Under the pieces are notes generated by a model. That model saw nothing but the letters and a program-made list of their open reading frames with translations. It was not told the DNA's origin and ran no database searches. DNA of 64,000 bases from Dialister hominis. Its GTDB lineage: Bacteria; Bacillota; Negativicutes; Veillonellales; Dialisteraceae. Below are positions 63,994 through 64,000 of the stretch, piece by piece. How positions within the stretch are numbered: position 1 is the first letter of the stretch; every line of letters begins with the position of its first letter. The stretch covers positions 1,399,501 through 1,463,500 of the forward strand of contig NZ_AP019697.1 in assembly GCF_007164725.1 (NCBI RefSeq). The letters are read 5' to 3'. Made by a program: the position numbers and the translations under genes.

Positions 63994-64000
63994 TTTAATT

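Noticed and set aside
1-64000. CRISPR array, tRNA, rRNA or prophage
   Set aside because: I saw no regularly spaced repeats with unique spacers, no tRNA-like cloverleaf with TTCGAATC-type arm, no rRNA segments and no phage structural genes.

Overview
The window looks like chromosome from a Gram-negative-type Firmicute of the class Negativicutes (Veillonella/Dialister/Megasphaera-like). Firmicute traits are a T-box leader on a serine operon, an ftsY-smc pair and a divIC/S1-protein/tilS/hpt/ftsH cluster. Double-membrane traits are a TolC-type outer-membrane efflux protein with its adaptor and a second lipoprotein efflux adaptor. Genus is inference; there is no rRNA to test it.

Layout. 1-4.6 kb: a secreted protein, then a promoter, a T-box leader with two successive antiterminator/terminator modules, and serC-serA-phosphatase, probably a complete serine pathway. 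4.6-6.6 kb: an IS3-type element inside a short repeat shell. 6.6-19.7 kb, almost all on the minus strand: a second secreted protein, LysR regulator, YgjP-like hydrolase, aminotransferase, ftsY-smc, efflux adaptor plus DNA glycosylase, flavodiiron protein, and amino-acid ABC permease plus binding protein. 19.9-27.3 kb: two identical 1,811-bp IS1182-type elements around a MATE transporter, a small unknown gene, a non-coding region with an unexplained minus-strand terminator, and a LysR gene whose last codons come from the insertion sequence. 27.3-36.5 kb: an ornithine decarboxylase/PotE island with two near-identical speF copies flanking potE and a divergent paralogue. 36.5-43.1 kb: a five-gene tripartite ABC efflux operon with an IS30 element just upstream. 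44.5-54.8 kb: flavin reductase, AlaX, ftsH, hpt, tilS, ppx/gppA, S1 protein, divIC, D,D-carboxypeptidase and M48 protease, all on the minus strand. 55-60.3 kb: a CxxC (DUF1858-type) protein, a third IS1182 copy, a YaiI/YqxD gene with an IS-derived tail, and a second repeat shell carrying a different IS3 element. 60.3-64 kb: ECF S component, membrane protein, DEAD-box helicase and rplL.

The main unexplained structure is a family of palindromic ends with the core RGCTGTGACAAAAT. They form both ends of the IS1182 copies, bound two roughly 275-bp MITE-like shells that each host a different IS3-family element, and stand as hairpins 7-15 bases after several host stop codons. They appear to double as transcription terminators and transposon ends. 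Other points worth testing are the serial T-box, the duplicated speF with its long G-poor leader, an A8 frameshift site in the second IS3 element, and a possible minus-strand RNA near 24.0-24.3 kb. I found no rRNA, tRNA, CRISPR array or prophage.
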